Shown here: positions 8,628 through 16,368 of the stretch, piece by piece
Layout: each line of letters opens with the position of its first letter
Numbering within the stretch: the stretch's first letter is position 1
Assembly (NCBI GenBank): GCA_964585575.1
Contig: CAZPEM010000017.1
Coordinates: 1 to 34,509, forward strand
Reading direction: 5' to 3'
DNA length: 34,509 bases
Source: UBA4655 sp964585575
Lineage (GTDB): Bacteria; Planctomycetota; Planctomycetia; Pirellulales; UBA1268
Notes under the pieces: model-generated
The model's database searches: none
What the model was told of the DNA's origin: nothing
Seen by the model: the letters and a program-made list of their open reading frames with translations, nothing else
Made by a program: the position numbers and the translations under genes

Positions 8628-10508
8628 TCACTCGTCCTTGCCGCCTTCCGCGGTCGCGGTCGGCACCTCCTTGTTGGGAGGCAGCACCGGCGGCGGGCCC
8701 ACGGCGGGCACGGCCGGCTTCGTCGTGACGGCAAACGTCAGGCCATCCTTGGCGACCGTGATCTTCTGCCCGCCGATGGTGATCACCGTGCCGTCGGCGG
8801 TCGGTGTGGCTACCTGCTTGCCCTTGGAGAAGGCCAGAATCTGCACCCGGCGTCCGTCGGCCTCGACCTCGTGCAGCGTGGCGTTGGCCCCGCCCTTGAG
8901 ATTCGCGCCCACCGCCACCAAGACCGCATCGGCGCCGGAGACGCCGGAGCAATCGAACCCGAGCATTCCCGCTCCGCCATCGGCCACCGTGACGCCGCCC
9001 GCCGGGTGCGGAGTGAACGTTCCCGTCTTGCCCACCAGGTTGCCGAGCGTCATCTTCTGCCCGTACGCGAAGGCCAGGATCGGCCCACCGCCCGGCGTGT
9101 AGCCGTCTCGAGGACCATAGCCGAGCAGACTCGTGATCACGATGTCGTCACCATCCTGCCAACGGCTGCGGAAGACGGTGTATCCCTTGTTGCTGTCGAA
9201 GATCGCGTGCGGCAGCACCGTTGCCGGGTTGGCCGGTTTCGCGCCGGCGGGCCAGTTGACGAAGCTGACCACGGCGTGCCAGGGCTGCCGAATGGCGTCG
9301 TAGCTGCGGTCGCCCTGCTCGAGCCAGCCGTGCTGGACGAAGGTCACGTTCCGCGGCGGCCAATAGCCGGCGATTTCAGCCGGTTCGACGACCTGCTGAT
9401 AGGTCCACAGCATCGCGGGAACGTACTTGGGATCGACGGTTCCGAAGCCCTGCGCGAACTGGCCGCCGTGCGACCAGCCCCCGCGCCAGAAGAAATCATC
9501 GCCGTACGAACCCGCGGCCTTCTGTCGGTTCAAGAGCATCGGCCGGCCGGCGATCGGAAGGGTTTCCATCACCCAGCGCATGCTGATCCACTGGGCGTTG
9601 GGCCGCGGCGTGATGAAATCCTTGCCCAGCGTGTTGCGCCAGGCCTGCAGCATGGGGAGATACCCGGTGTCGGAAGTCACATGGCTCGGTCCGTGCCCCT
9701 CGGCGTAGAACCCGTAGTCGCCGAAGCCGCCGGTCAACAACGCCATGGTGGACTTGATCATGTCGGGAACGAGGGCCTCGAAGTCGGTGCCATCGGTGCC
9801 CGGGTCATTCATGACCGCCATCACCGCCATGCCGGCTGCTGCTATGCCACCGTAGTGGTTCTTGGCCGGGCCATATTTGGGCTTGGTCGCGCACTTGATG
9901 ATTCCGGCGCTGCCCTGCTCGATCTGCACGGTCAGGAACGCCTTGGCCACCTTCTTGCGGAACTCCTCGTCCCAGCCGTCGTAGCAGAGGTCATAGCCCA
10001 GCGCGGCCACGGCCCAGCTGCTTCCCGCCCGCAATTCGCCTTCCGGCGCCACGAACGAATAGCGGCTGTCCACGTCGCGGACACCCGCCAGCATCTTCTC
10101 GAATGCCCGGCGGCCCAAATCGGCATACTTCTTGTCGCCCGTGATCTGGTACAGCAGGCCGTAACCCGCCGCGTGGCCGATGGTGAGATAGCCCTGCTCC
10201 TCGATGCCGAGGCTCTGGTATTTCCCGGGTCCGGGGTAGCCCTTCGTGGCCGGGGAGACCTTCTCCGGAAAGGTCTCGCCATTGCCGCCCAAGACATGAC
10301 GCAGTCGGGCCAGAATCGCCTTGCCCTCCGGAGTGTCCGCCTTCTTCCGCAGGCCCGGCACGTCTGCCTTTCGAAACAGCAGCCGCGGATGCTCGCCCGG
10401 CGCCGGCTTGACGAACCCCGGCACGTCCGCCGGCCAAGGTTCGGCCGCGACCGCGAGATGGCCGGCCAGCAACACGACCGTCAGGCTCATCGTCAGGCAG
10501 GTTCGCAT
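8628..10508 (-). CDS. Exported heparinase II/III-like polysaccharide lyase
   Basis: A 626-residue exported protein (signal peptide MRTCLTMSLTVVLLAGHLAVA). The N-terminal half has the start typical of alpha/alpha-toroid lyases, HPRLLFRKADVPGLRKKA, then repeated helical hairpins with aromatic and His-rich loops such as YAEGHGPSHVTSDTGYLPM. The C-terminal part is beta-rich (from about YTVFRSRWQDGDDIVITSLLGYG) like the second domain of heparinase II/III. Relatives cleave uronic-acid-containing polysaccharides by beta-elimination. The exact substrate cannot be read. ATG at 10508 has an AGAGGG ribosome site about 7 bases upstream; the frame extends further but lacks a signal. The Pro-rich tail after residue 595 is odd. 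It follows the S8 protease gene by 75 bases on the same strand. It is visibly less GC-rich than its neighbours. Confidence 0.68.
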   Translation of the reverse strand: MRTCLTMSLTVVLLAGHLAVAAEPWPADVPGFVKPAPGEHPRLLFRKADVPGLRKKADTPEGKAILARLRHVLGGNGETFPEKVSPATKGYPGPGKYQSLGIEEQGYLTIGHAAGYGLLYQITGDKKYADLGRRAFEKMLAGVRDVDSRYSFVAPEGELRAGSSWAVAALGYDLCYDGWDEEFRKKVAKAFLTVQIEQGSAGIIKCATKPKYGPAKNHYGGIAAAGMAVMAVMNDPGTDGTDFEALVPDMIKSTMALLTGGFGDYGFYAEGHGPSHVTSDTGYLPMLQAWRNTLGKDFITPRPNAQWISMRWVMETLPIAGRPMLLNRQKAAGSYGDDFFWRGGWSHGGQFAQGFGTVDPKYVPAMLWTYQQVVEPAEIAGYWPPRNVTFVQHGWLEQGDRSYDAIRQPWHAVVSFVNWPAGAKPANPATVLPHAIFDSNKGYTVFRSRWQDGDDIVITSLLGYGPRDGYTPGGGPILAFAYGQKMTLGNLVGKTGTFTPHPAGGVTVADGGAGMLGFDCSGVSGADAVLVAVGANLKGGANATLHEVEADGRRVQILAFSKGKQVATPTADGTVITIGGQKITVAKDGLTFAVTTKPAVPAVGPPPVLPPNKEVPTATAEGGKDE

Positions 10509-10583
10509 CGCACGTCCCTCTTGGATTCCACGGATGTCGCGCACGGAAAGGTGGTACGACCAGGAAGGTATCAGTTGCATCTG

Positions 10584-12413
10584 CTAGTCAACAACTCTCC
10601 GCAAATCGGTACGCCGGCGACCGCACGCCTCGCGGACGATGCCGGCTGCCGGGACCGCCGCCGCGATGGCCATGAGGATCAGGGCGGACGGCTCCGGCAC
10701 GGCGAGCGTCTGCCAGGCGAGCCCGTAGCTCGTGCTCGAGGCGGGCATCGGGCCAAGGTCGTACACCGGCTCGAGCCCCACGACCCGCAGGCTGTAGGTT
10801 CCCGACAGCGGCGCCGTGAACCGCAGGAACTCGGTGGTTCCGTAGGGGGCGATCGACTGGGCGACGAGCGACTGTGATCCCGTGTCGTCGGCCCACCAGA
10901 CCTGCAGCGAAAGGTTGGCGAGCGAGACGTCGGCCGCGGATTCGGGCGTGGAGCCGACCGTCCGGTCGGCGAACCAGGTGAGGGCGGCGGTGAGCGTGTC
11001 GCCGGCCGAAAGCGGCTGGCCGAGCGTGTAGGTGTTCGTCGCGGACGAGCCGCCATTGAGCACGCTGCCGAGGTCCCAGCCGCGAAGTGCGAGGCCGGCG
11101 GCTCCTGCCGAGCCGGAGACGCCGAGCGTCGTATTGATGCCGGGGAAGACATAGGTCGTGTCGCCGATGGTGATGCCGGACGGGTCGCCGACGTACAGCC
11201 TGTAGGCGGTGTCGAGGTCGAGCATCCCGGCCCCCGTGGCATGGTCGAGGGCCTGGGTCGTCGTGATCACGGAGCCGAGCGTCGATTGGCCGTTGTTCCA
11301 GCCCGAGGGGGCCTTGGCGGTCGCGAGCATCGCGGCCTTGATGACCCGCGCGTCGAGCATCTCCGGGCTGATTCCGGAAGAGACGAAGAGTTCGCCGGCA
11401 TCGACCATGAGTGCGGCGCCGCCCGCGACTATCGGCGCGGCAAAGCTCGTACCGTCCATGTTCGGAATGTAAAACGCGGTGCCGCTGACCGCGGCACCCG
11501 ATATATGCCCTCCCGTGAGCCCGCCGTAGAAGGCGAGCGTGAGATTGTCGCCCGGAGCGGCGATGTCGACGGTGGCCCGGGCGTTCGGAACCGTCGTGTT
11601 CGTCTCCGGATTGTAGAAGTCGCCTGGGCCCCGACTCGAGAACGAGGCGGCCTGCGAGTAGACGGGCGAGGTCTGGTCGCCCGTGAGGGCTGCAACGGCG
11701 ATCCCGTTGTAGCCGGAAGCCGGTCCGATGACGGTATTTGCCGAGGGGCCGGAGTTGCCCGCGGCGAACACGCTCACGACGTTGTTCTCGGCCGCCAGGG
11801 CATCGAGGGCGATCGTGTTGGCGTTCCGGCCGGCCGAGTCCGCGTAGCCCCAGCTGCTGTTGACGACATGGGCCTTCAGGGTCGTCGTGCCCGACACGAC
11901 GCCCGTCCGCATGGCGGTCACGTAGGGGTACATGAAGCTCTCGTTCGTGATCTGGAAGCCGCCGACGAACGGAGCGTTGCCATCGGGAAGCCACGCCGTC
12001 GCGATCGACCCCGACCAGAGCTTCGCCGTAAACGCGATGCCGGCCTGATGGAAGCTTAAGCTTCCCGCCCCTCCGAGCGTCTGGCCGACCATCGTGGCAT
12101 GCCAGTCGTACTGTCCGAGCTGGGTCGAGCCCGTGGCCACGATCGCCGGGTCGGCCAGGAAGTGCGACACGCGGCCGGTGAGCGACTCGTGGCCGTTCCA
12201 GATCGCGCCCGCCTCGACGTTCGCGATCCTCGCCCGCGTTCCGTAGAAGCCGAGGCCGTAGAACGTCCCCGCACCGACCAGGTAGTTGATGACCGAGCCG
12301 GAGAACGGCGGACTGGGGCCGGTATTGCTGCTGACGATCGCGATGGCCGGGGCGGCGCAGCCGAAAGCTGCCGCCCACAAGGCGAGGATGCCGACGACAG
12401 GCCGAATGGTCAC
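10584..12413 (-). CDS. Exported S8 subtilisin-family serine protease with PEP-CTERM anchor
   Basis: A 609-residue protein with a signal peptide (MTIRPVVGILALWAAAFGCAAPAIA). Subtilase motifs are the His box DWHATMVGQT (H105), the oxyanion Asn in FAAGNSGP (N220) and the Ser box DGTSFAAPIVAGG (S323). The usual Asp box (D-[ST]-G) reads RIANVEAGAIWNG, so Glu67 stands where the catalytic Asp should be. The C-terminus has VPEPSALILMAIAAAVPAAGIV followed by Arg-rich residues, a PEP-CTERM sorting signal for the exosortase pathway. A beta-rich domain lies between the protease and the tail. The start is GTG at 12413 with GGGA about 8 bases upstream. Two tiny membrane-protein genes lie just upstream on the same strand. 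Whether Glu supports catalysis is unknown. Confidence 0.85.
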   Translation of the reverse strand: MTIRPVVGILALWAAAFGCAAPAIAIVSSNTGPSPPFSGSVINYLVGAGTFYGLGFYGTRARIANVEAGAIWNGHESLTGRVSHFLADPAIVATGSTQLGQYDWHATMVGQTLGGAGSLSFHQAGIAFTAKLWSGSIATAWLPDGNAPFVGGFQITNESFMYPYVTAMRTGVVSGTTTLKAHVVNSSWGYADSAGRNANTIALDALAAENNVVSVFAAGNSGPSANTVIGPASGYNGIAVAALTGDQTSPVYSQAASFSSRGPGDFYNPETNTTVPNARATVDIAAPGDNLTLAFYGGLTGGHISGAAVSGTAFYIPNMDGTSFAAPIVAGGAALMVDAGELFVSSGISPEMLDARVIKAAMLATAKAPSGWNNGQSTLGSVITTTQALDHATGAGMLDLDTAYRLYVGDPSGITIGDTTYVFPGINTTLGVSGSAGAAGLALRGWDLGSVLNGGSSATNTYTLGQPLSAGDTLTAALTWFADRTVGSTPESAADVSLANLSLQVWWADDTGSQSLVAQSIAPYGTTEFLRFTAPLSGTYSLRVVGLEPVYDLGPMPASSTSYGLAWQTLAVPEPSALILMAIAAAVPAAGIVREACGRRRTDLRRVVD

Positions 12414-12484
12414 GTGATCATCCCAACGCGGCAATCGAACGTTGCAAATCAGGATTTCAGTGGAACCGGCACGGACGTCACGTG

Positions 12485-12574
12485 TCAGCCGGCGATCAAC
12501 GTCAGGACGACCAACGCCGCCATCGCCACGCCCAGGACGAACGAATTCCGGCCACCCGCAGCTGTAGGCAACAT
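12485..12574 (-). CDS. Tiny single-helix membrane protein, unknown (29 residues)
   Basis: This short frame encodes MLPTAAGGRNSFVLGVAMAA and then VVLTLIAG-type hydrophobic residues up to a TGA. The predicted product is a 29-residue peptide with one membrane helix and almost nothing outside it. A GGGGG stretch lies about 9 bases before the ATG at 12574. It sits 71 bases upstream of the protease start and 76 bases downstream of another small hydrophobic gene, all on the minus strand. I do not recognise a family. It could be a small regulator or partner of the exported protease, but this is inference from position only. The start, a membrane-like composition and a possible ribosome site make it plausible, not proven. 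Confidence 0.45.
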   Translation of the reverse strand: MLPTAAGGRNSFVLGVAMAALVVLTLIAG

Positions 12575-12650
12575 ACTTTTTTACCCCCAATGAAAAAGAA
12601 AAGACAGAAAGACAAGACGAAAACGGTGAGCCGTGCGACAGGTCTCGTTT

Positions 12651-12794
12651 TCAGGAGAAAGACACGATCGACAGGAAGATCACGACGGGAACCGTGCAGA
12701 ACAGCAGGTCGGCATTCGTGAGCCGCCACGAGCTGACCGAGGTCGGCTTGTTGTCGATATTTTTGAAGTCGGTATTTTTGAAGTCGGTATTCAT
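12651..12794 (-). CDS. Small membrane protein with NTDFK repeats, unknown (47 residues)
   Basis: A 47-residue protein beginning MNTDFKNTDFKNIDNK and ending in one hydrophobic helix (ADLLFCTVPVVIFLSIVSFS) that runs to the C-terminus. The N-terminus holds two perfect pentapeptide repeats NTDFK and a third degenerate copy NIDNK, made by a 15-base tandem duplication. A GGGGA ribosome site precedes the ATG at 12794 by about 6 bases. The region is clearly more AT-rich than the surroundings. Polar N-terminus and C-terminal helix suggest a tail-anchored peptide with a cytoplasmic N-terminus. I do not recognise the family. It is the first of three minus-strand genes leading to the S8 protease. Confidence 0.55.
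   Translation of the reverse strand: MNTDFKNTDFKNIDNKPTSVSSWRLTNADLLFCTVPVVIFLSIVSFS
12758..12787. repeat. 15-bp perfect tandem duplication inside a small gene
   Basis: The unit TATTTTTGAAGTCGG occurs twice back to back (12758-12772 and 12773-12787), and the next bases TATT begin a third copy. On the minus strand it encodes the NTDFK pentapeptide, so a gain or loss of one unit keeps the reading frame. Confidence 0.9.
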
Positions 12795-12875
12795 GTGGTT
12801 TCCCCGTTGAGCATCCCCGAACCATCTCTCAATGCTGCACATGGCGTGCCAATTGCCCGACGGAAATCGGTCGGC

Positions 12876-12897
12876 CACGTTTTGTTCGAAAAACGTG
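12876..12897. other. Inverted repeat, 8-bp stem with 6-base loop
   Basis: CACGTTTT and AAAACGTG form a perfect 8-bp stem around the loop GTTCGA. It lies 82 bases upstream of the start of the 47-residue membrane-protein gene (minus strand). It may be an operator or part of its leader; there is no T-run of the kind expected for an intrinsic terminator. Confidence 0.5.
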
Positions 12898-12947
12898 CCG
12901 AAACAGTCTGGCCTGGAGCCGGGCCACCTCCCTTTTCCACGCGGACT

Positions 12948-12987
12948 GGGGCGAATCGCTCCAGGGGCAGGTGGCGCGATTCGCCCC
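12948..12987. terminator. Strong 12-bp inverted repeat downstream of aroB, possible transcript-end hairpin
   Basis: GGGGCGAATCGC (12948-12959) and GCGATTCGCCCC (12976-12987) are perfectly complementary, with a 16-base loop. The hairpin starts about 65 bases past the aroB stop on the minus strand. No U-run follows, so it is not a classical intrinsic terminator; it could be a 3'-end stabilising hairpin or a protein-binding site. Confidence 0.4.
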
Positions 12988-13051
12988 ATCCGCTGGTCGT
13001 CTGCGACCGATCCGGGGGTGAACGGTCCCGGTGCGGCCGGGGCACCCCGCT

Positions 13052-14146
13052 TCAGTCAAGCACGTGACGAACGGCCGCCGCCTCGATGCCGTCGACGAGA
13101 TCCACCCGTCCGATGCGGCTCGGCAGCACGAACCGCAGTTTTCCGGCGACCGACTTCTTGTCGCGGAGCATGATGGCGATCAGCGAGTCCGATGAAGGAC
13201 CCCTTACCGGGGCCGCGATGGGCAGCCGGAGCGATTCGAGGAGCCTCCGCTGCCGGTCCACGACGTCGGGCCCGATCCGCCCCAGCGATTCCGCAAGCCG
13301 GGCCGCACAGTGCATCCCGATCGACACGGCCTCCCCGTGCAGCATCGCCCCGTATCCGGAGGCCGTTTCGAAGGCGTGGGCGAACGTGTGGCCGTAGTTC
13401 AACGCGGCTCGCAGGCCGTTTTGCTCCCGTTCGTCCTTCTCCACCACGTCCGCCTTGATGGCCGCGGAACGTTCCACGACCGTCGTCAGGGCCCCGGCAT
13501 TCCTCGCCAGGATCGATTCCGCATGGCCTTCGAGCCACGAGAAGAACTCGCCGTCGAGGATCATGCCGTACTTGACCACCTCGGCCAGGCCGCTTCGGAA
13601 CTCGCGGTCGGGGAGCGTGGCGAGCGCGTCGATGTCGGTGAAGACCCCCAGCGGCTGCCAGAACGCGCCCACGAGGTTCTTGCCGGCGGCAAGATTGACG
13701 CCGGTTTTGCCGCCGATGGAACTGTCGACCTGGGCCATGAGGGTCGTCGGCACCTGCCAGACGGGGAGTCCCCGGGCGAACGAGGCCGCGACGAATCCGG
13801 CCAGATCTCCGACCACGCCCCCTCCCACCGCGACGACGTGAGTCTGCCGGTCCACGGCCTGACGGGCCATCGACTCCCAGATCCGCGCCGCCTCGTCGAC
13901 CGTCTTGGAGCCCTCTCCCGAGGGCACGGCGATCGTGAAGGCGTCGATTTTTTCTCCGCGGAGCGACTCCAGCACCGCGGAGCCGTGCGTGGCCTCGACG
14001 GCGGCATCGACGAGGACGACCGTCCTGCGGACGCCACGTCCGGCCAGCGTCGGCCCGATCTCTCCGATCACCCCGGGGCGGACGAGGATGTCGTAGGACC
14101 GGTCCGGGCCGCTCCCGCCGGGAAGATGGAGGCGGATGCGAGGCAT
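13052..14146 (-). CDS. aroB: 3-dehydroquinate synthase
   Basis: A 364-residue protein of normal AroB length. It catalyses NAD-dependent conversion of DAHP to 3-dehydroquinate in the shikimate pathway, in the cytoplasm. The NAD-binding turn GGGVVGD is at 108-114, the substrate/phosphate segment PTTLMAQVDSSIGGKTGVN at 133-151, and the zinc ligands are Glu189 (GLAEVVKYG), His253 (NYGHTFAHA) and His270 (LHGEAVS). All look intact, so this is a true AroB and not the EboD-type relative. Its ATG lies 2 bases after the stop of the 75-residue gene upstream, so the two are probably translated together. A strong inverted repeat lies downstream of the stop. Confidence 0.96.
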   Translation of the reverse strand: MPRIRLHLPGGSGPDRSYDILVRPGVIGEIGPTLAGRGVRRTVVLVDAAVEATHGSAVLESLRGEKIDAFTIAVPSGEGSKTVDEAARIWESMARQAVDRQTHVVAVGGGVVGDLAGFVAASFARGLPVWQVPTTLMAQVDSSIGGKTGVNLAAGKNLVGAFWQPLGVFTDIDALATLPDREFRSGLAEVVKYGMILDGEFFSWLEGHAESILARNAGALTTVVERSAAIKADVVEKDEREQNGLRAALNYGHTFAHAFETASGYGAMLHGEAVSIGMHCAARLAESLGRIGPDVVDRQRRLLESLRLPIAAPVRGPSSDSLIAIMLRDKKSVAGKLRFVLPSRIGRVDLVDGIEAAAVRHVLD

Positions 14147-14148
14147 GT

Positions 14149-14376
14149 TCAGGCGACGCTCACCCGCTCGATGTCCTCGGGGGTGACCGTGATGACGCGG
14201 GCGAATCCCGTGTGCTGTCGGACGTAGTCGAGTTCGGAAGCCTCGGACGGACTCGTGTGAATCCGCTCCTCCACCCTCGCCTTCTCGGCGGCGGACCAGT
14301 CCTCGAACTCATCGGGCCAGATGGTCTGGTGCTCCATCACGAGCGCCTCGCGGTAGGGATCGAACGCATTCGCCAT
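14149..14376 (-). CDS. Conserved-looking small cytoplasmic protein, unknown (75 residues)
   Basis: A 75-residue soluble, acidic protein starting MANAFDPYREALVMEHQTIW. The middle contains a charged helix (WSAAEKARVEERIHTSPSEA) and the end is VITVTPEDIERVSVA. ATG at 14376 has GGAGA about 8 bases upstream; the nearby ATG at 14382 is too close to that site. The stop is only 2 bases from the aroB start. I recognise no family. The coupling suggests expression together with aroB, but nothing in the sequence points to a role in the shikimate pathway. The opposite gene at 14443 diverges from it; the 66 bases between hold an AT-rich stretch (GAGTATATATGAG at 14401) that could serve as a promoter element. 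Confidence 0.7.
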   Translation of the reverse strand: MANAFDPYREALVMEHQTIWPDEFEDWSAAEKARVEERIHTSPSEASELDYVRQHTGFARVITVTPEDIERVSVA

Positions 14377-14442
14377 GGCCATTTCTCCGGGAACTGCCAA
14401 GAGTATATATGAGACCTCCACGGAAACAGGACCTCGCCCGCC

Positions 14443-15060
14443 ATGCCTTCCCCCGTCGCGCCGCCGCCAGCCGTAGGCCCCGCCTCAGGCCGGGTCGCCG
14501 TCCTGCTCATGGTCGGCCTCGGAGCCGGCCTCGCCCTGTTCGGGATCCTCCACCAGCGGAACCAGACCGTCCGCTGCCTGCGTTTTCTCGGGGCTTCCGC
14601 CGCCGGGCGGATCGCGGCGTCGAGCCATGTGGAACTCTTGCGGTTGCACCCGGGGCAGCACGAGGGACGGCTCATGGCCGTCGAGCGGTGGGACATCTCG
14701 TCCGCCCGCGGGGTCGTGCATCTGCGTCGGGGGCTCGTCGAGGACGCCAACTACGACTGGTCCGCCCGGGATGACGACCGCTCCGACGCCGGTGGCCGCC
14801 TGCCGGTGGCCGCGTGGCGATGGGGGATCGCCTTCGCCGATTCGGTCGGGGCCGATGGAGCAATCCGGGCCGACGGGGCGACGATCCTGGCATTCGCCCC
14901 CGGTGAAGAGGGGCGCAGCGCGACCGGATGGATGACCCTTGTCGGCGCGGCAGGCCGCGTTCGGCTCGGTCGGATCGACCGGGGCATCTCGACGTGGATC
15001 GAGGATTTTCTCGCCGACCGCGGCTCGGCGGCGACCGGTGTTGGCAATTCAACCCGGTGA
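14443..15060 (+). CDS. Membrane-anchored protein of unknown function
   Basis: A 205-residue protein with a Pro-rich cytoplasmic start, one membrane helix (about residues 18-37, VAVLLMVGLGAGLALFGILH) and a soluble region of about 165 residues, probably outside the membrane. The soluble part is rich in beta-like strands and Asp/Gly turns (GRLPVAAWRWGIAF, GWMTLVGAAGRVRLGRI). No catalytic pattern or family is recognised. Its stop is one base away from the converging asd stop at 15062. The start at 14443 lacks a strong ribosome site (GGAAACAGGAC is about 15 bases upstream), so it may be leaderless or begin slightly differently. Coding status is supported by an uninterrupted frame and GC3-like bias. 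Confidence 0.65.
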   Translation: MPSPVAPPPAVGPASGRVAVLLMVGLGAGLALFGILHQRNQTVRCLRFLGASAAGRIAASSHVELLRLHPGQHEGRLMAVERWDISSARGVVHLRRGLVEDANYDWSARDDDRSDAGGRLPVAAWRWGIAFADSVGADGAIRADGATILAFAPGEEGRSATGWMTLVGAAGRVRLGRIDRGISTWIEDFLADRGSAATGVGNSTR

Positions 15061-15061
15061 T

Positions 15062-16183
15062 TCACAGGAGGATCCGCAGCATCCGGCGGAGCGGCTCGGC
15101 CGCGCCCCAGAGCAGCTGGTCGCCGATCGTGAAGCAGCCGATGTATTCCGGGCCCATCGCGAGGGCACGGATGCGACCCACGGGGATCGTGAGCGTGCCG
15201 GTGACCGCGACGGGAGTGAGGTCCCGCAGCGTCGCCTCGCGGGTGTTCGGGACGACCTTCACCCATTCGTTGTCGGCGGCGATCATCGCCTCGACCTCCG
15301 CCGGCGGCACGGCCCGCGAAAGCTTGAACGTGAGTGCCTGGCTGTGGCACCGCATCGCGCCGACCCGCACGCAGAACCCGTCGACCGCGACCGGCCGCGT
15401 GCCGAAGGCCTCTCCGCGGCCGAGGATCTTGTTGGTCTCCGCCATCCCCTTCCACTCCTCGCGGCTCATCCCGTTGCCGAGGTCCTTGTCGATCCAGGGA
15501 ATGAGCGAGCCGCCGAGCGGCACGCCGAACTGGGCGGTCTCGTCCGCCGAAAGACTGCGCTGCCTCGCGAGCACGCGGCGGTCGATCTCGAGGATCGCCG
15601 ATTGCGGATCGTGGAGCAGTTCCCGCACCTCGGCATGAACGGCACCGAATTGGGCGAGCAGTTCCCGCATGTGCTGGGCGCCGCCGCCGGAGGCGGCCTG
15701 GTAGGTCTGGGTGGTCATCCACTCGACGAGCCCCGCCTTGTAGAGGGCCCCCACGCCCATGAGCATGCAGCTGACCGTGCAGTTGCCGCCGATCCAGTTC
15801 TTGATGCCCCGCTCGAGGCCGCGGTCGATCACCGAGCGGTTCACGGGATCGAGGATGATCACGGCGTCGGAGTTCATCCGGAGGGTCGATGCGGCGTCGA
15901 TCCAGTGCCCCTGCCAGCCCGACCCGCGGAGCTGCGGAAACACCTTCGAGGTGTAGTCACCCCCCTGCGCCGTGAGCACGACGTCGCAGTCGGCGAGCGA
16001 GGCAGCGTCGAAGGCATCCTTCAGCACACGCTCGCCGCGGGCCTGGGGTGGGGCGGCGCCGCCGGCGTTCGAGGTCGAGAAGAAGACCGGCTCGAACAAG
16101 GAGAAGTCGTCCTCGGCCCGCATGCGGTCCATGAGCACCGACCCGACCATGCCCCGCCAGCCCACGATCCCGACCCGCTTCAT
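15062..16183 (-). CDS. asd: Aspartate-semialdehyde dehydrogenase
   Basis: A 373-residue enzyme of the long (Escherichia coli-like) Asd class. It reduces aspartyl phosphate to aspartate semialdehyde with NADPH, feeding lysine, threonine, methionine and diaminopimelate synthesis. The NADP-binding start is VGIVGWRGMVGSVL, followed by FFSTSNAGG and LTAQGGDYT. The catalytic Cys135 lies in GGNCTVSCMLMG, the same number as in E. coli Asd, and HMRELLAQFG is near the substrate site. ATG at 16183 was chosen because it starts exactly at the fold's first strand and has AGGAAAGG upstream; the open frame continues upstream without family similarity. It transcribes towards, and ends one base from, the unknown gene at 14443-15060. 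Confidence 0.96.
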   Translation of the reverse strand: MKRVGIVGWRGMVGSVLMDRMRAEDDFSLFEPVFFSTSNAGGAAPPQARGERVLKDAFDAASLADCDVVLTAQGGDYTSKVFPQLRGSGWQGHWIDAASTLRMNSDAVIILDPVNRSVIDRGLERGIKNWIGGNCTVSCMLMGVGALYKAGLVEWMTTQTYQAASGGGAQHMRELLAQFGAVHAEVRELLHDPQSAILEIDRRVLARQRSLSADETAQFGVPLGGSLIPWIDKDLGNGMSREEWKGMAETNKILGRGEAFGTRPVAVDGFCVRVGAMRCHSQALTFKLSRAVPPAEVEAMIAADNEWVKVVPNTREATLRDLTPVAVTGTLTIPVGRIRALAMGPEYIGCFTIGDQLLWGAAEPLRRMLRILL

Positions 16184-16368
16184 GACACTCGACCTTTCCT
16201 GCGTCTCTGACGATTTCGGACACCACACTTCCGCGCGGCGGATGCCGCCGGCCTGCGATCGTAACCTCCCCGTTGGAAAACGCACGCCCGGGATCCGGTA
16301 GGAACTGATATGGCCCGTCGGGCTCCGGCGTGAAACACTCCGGGGCGAGGCGTCACGGAGACTTTCTC

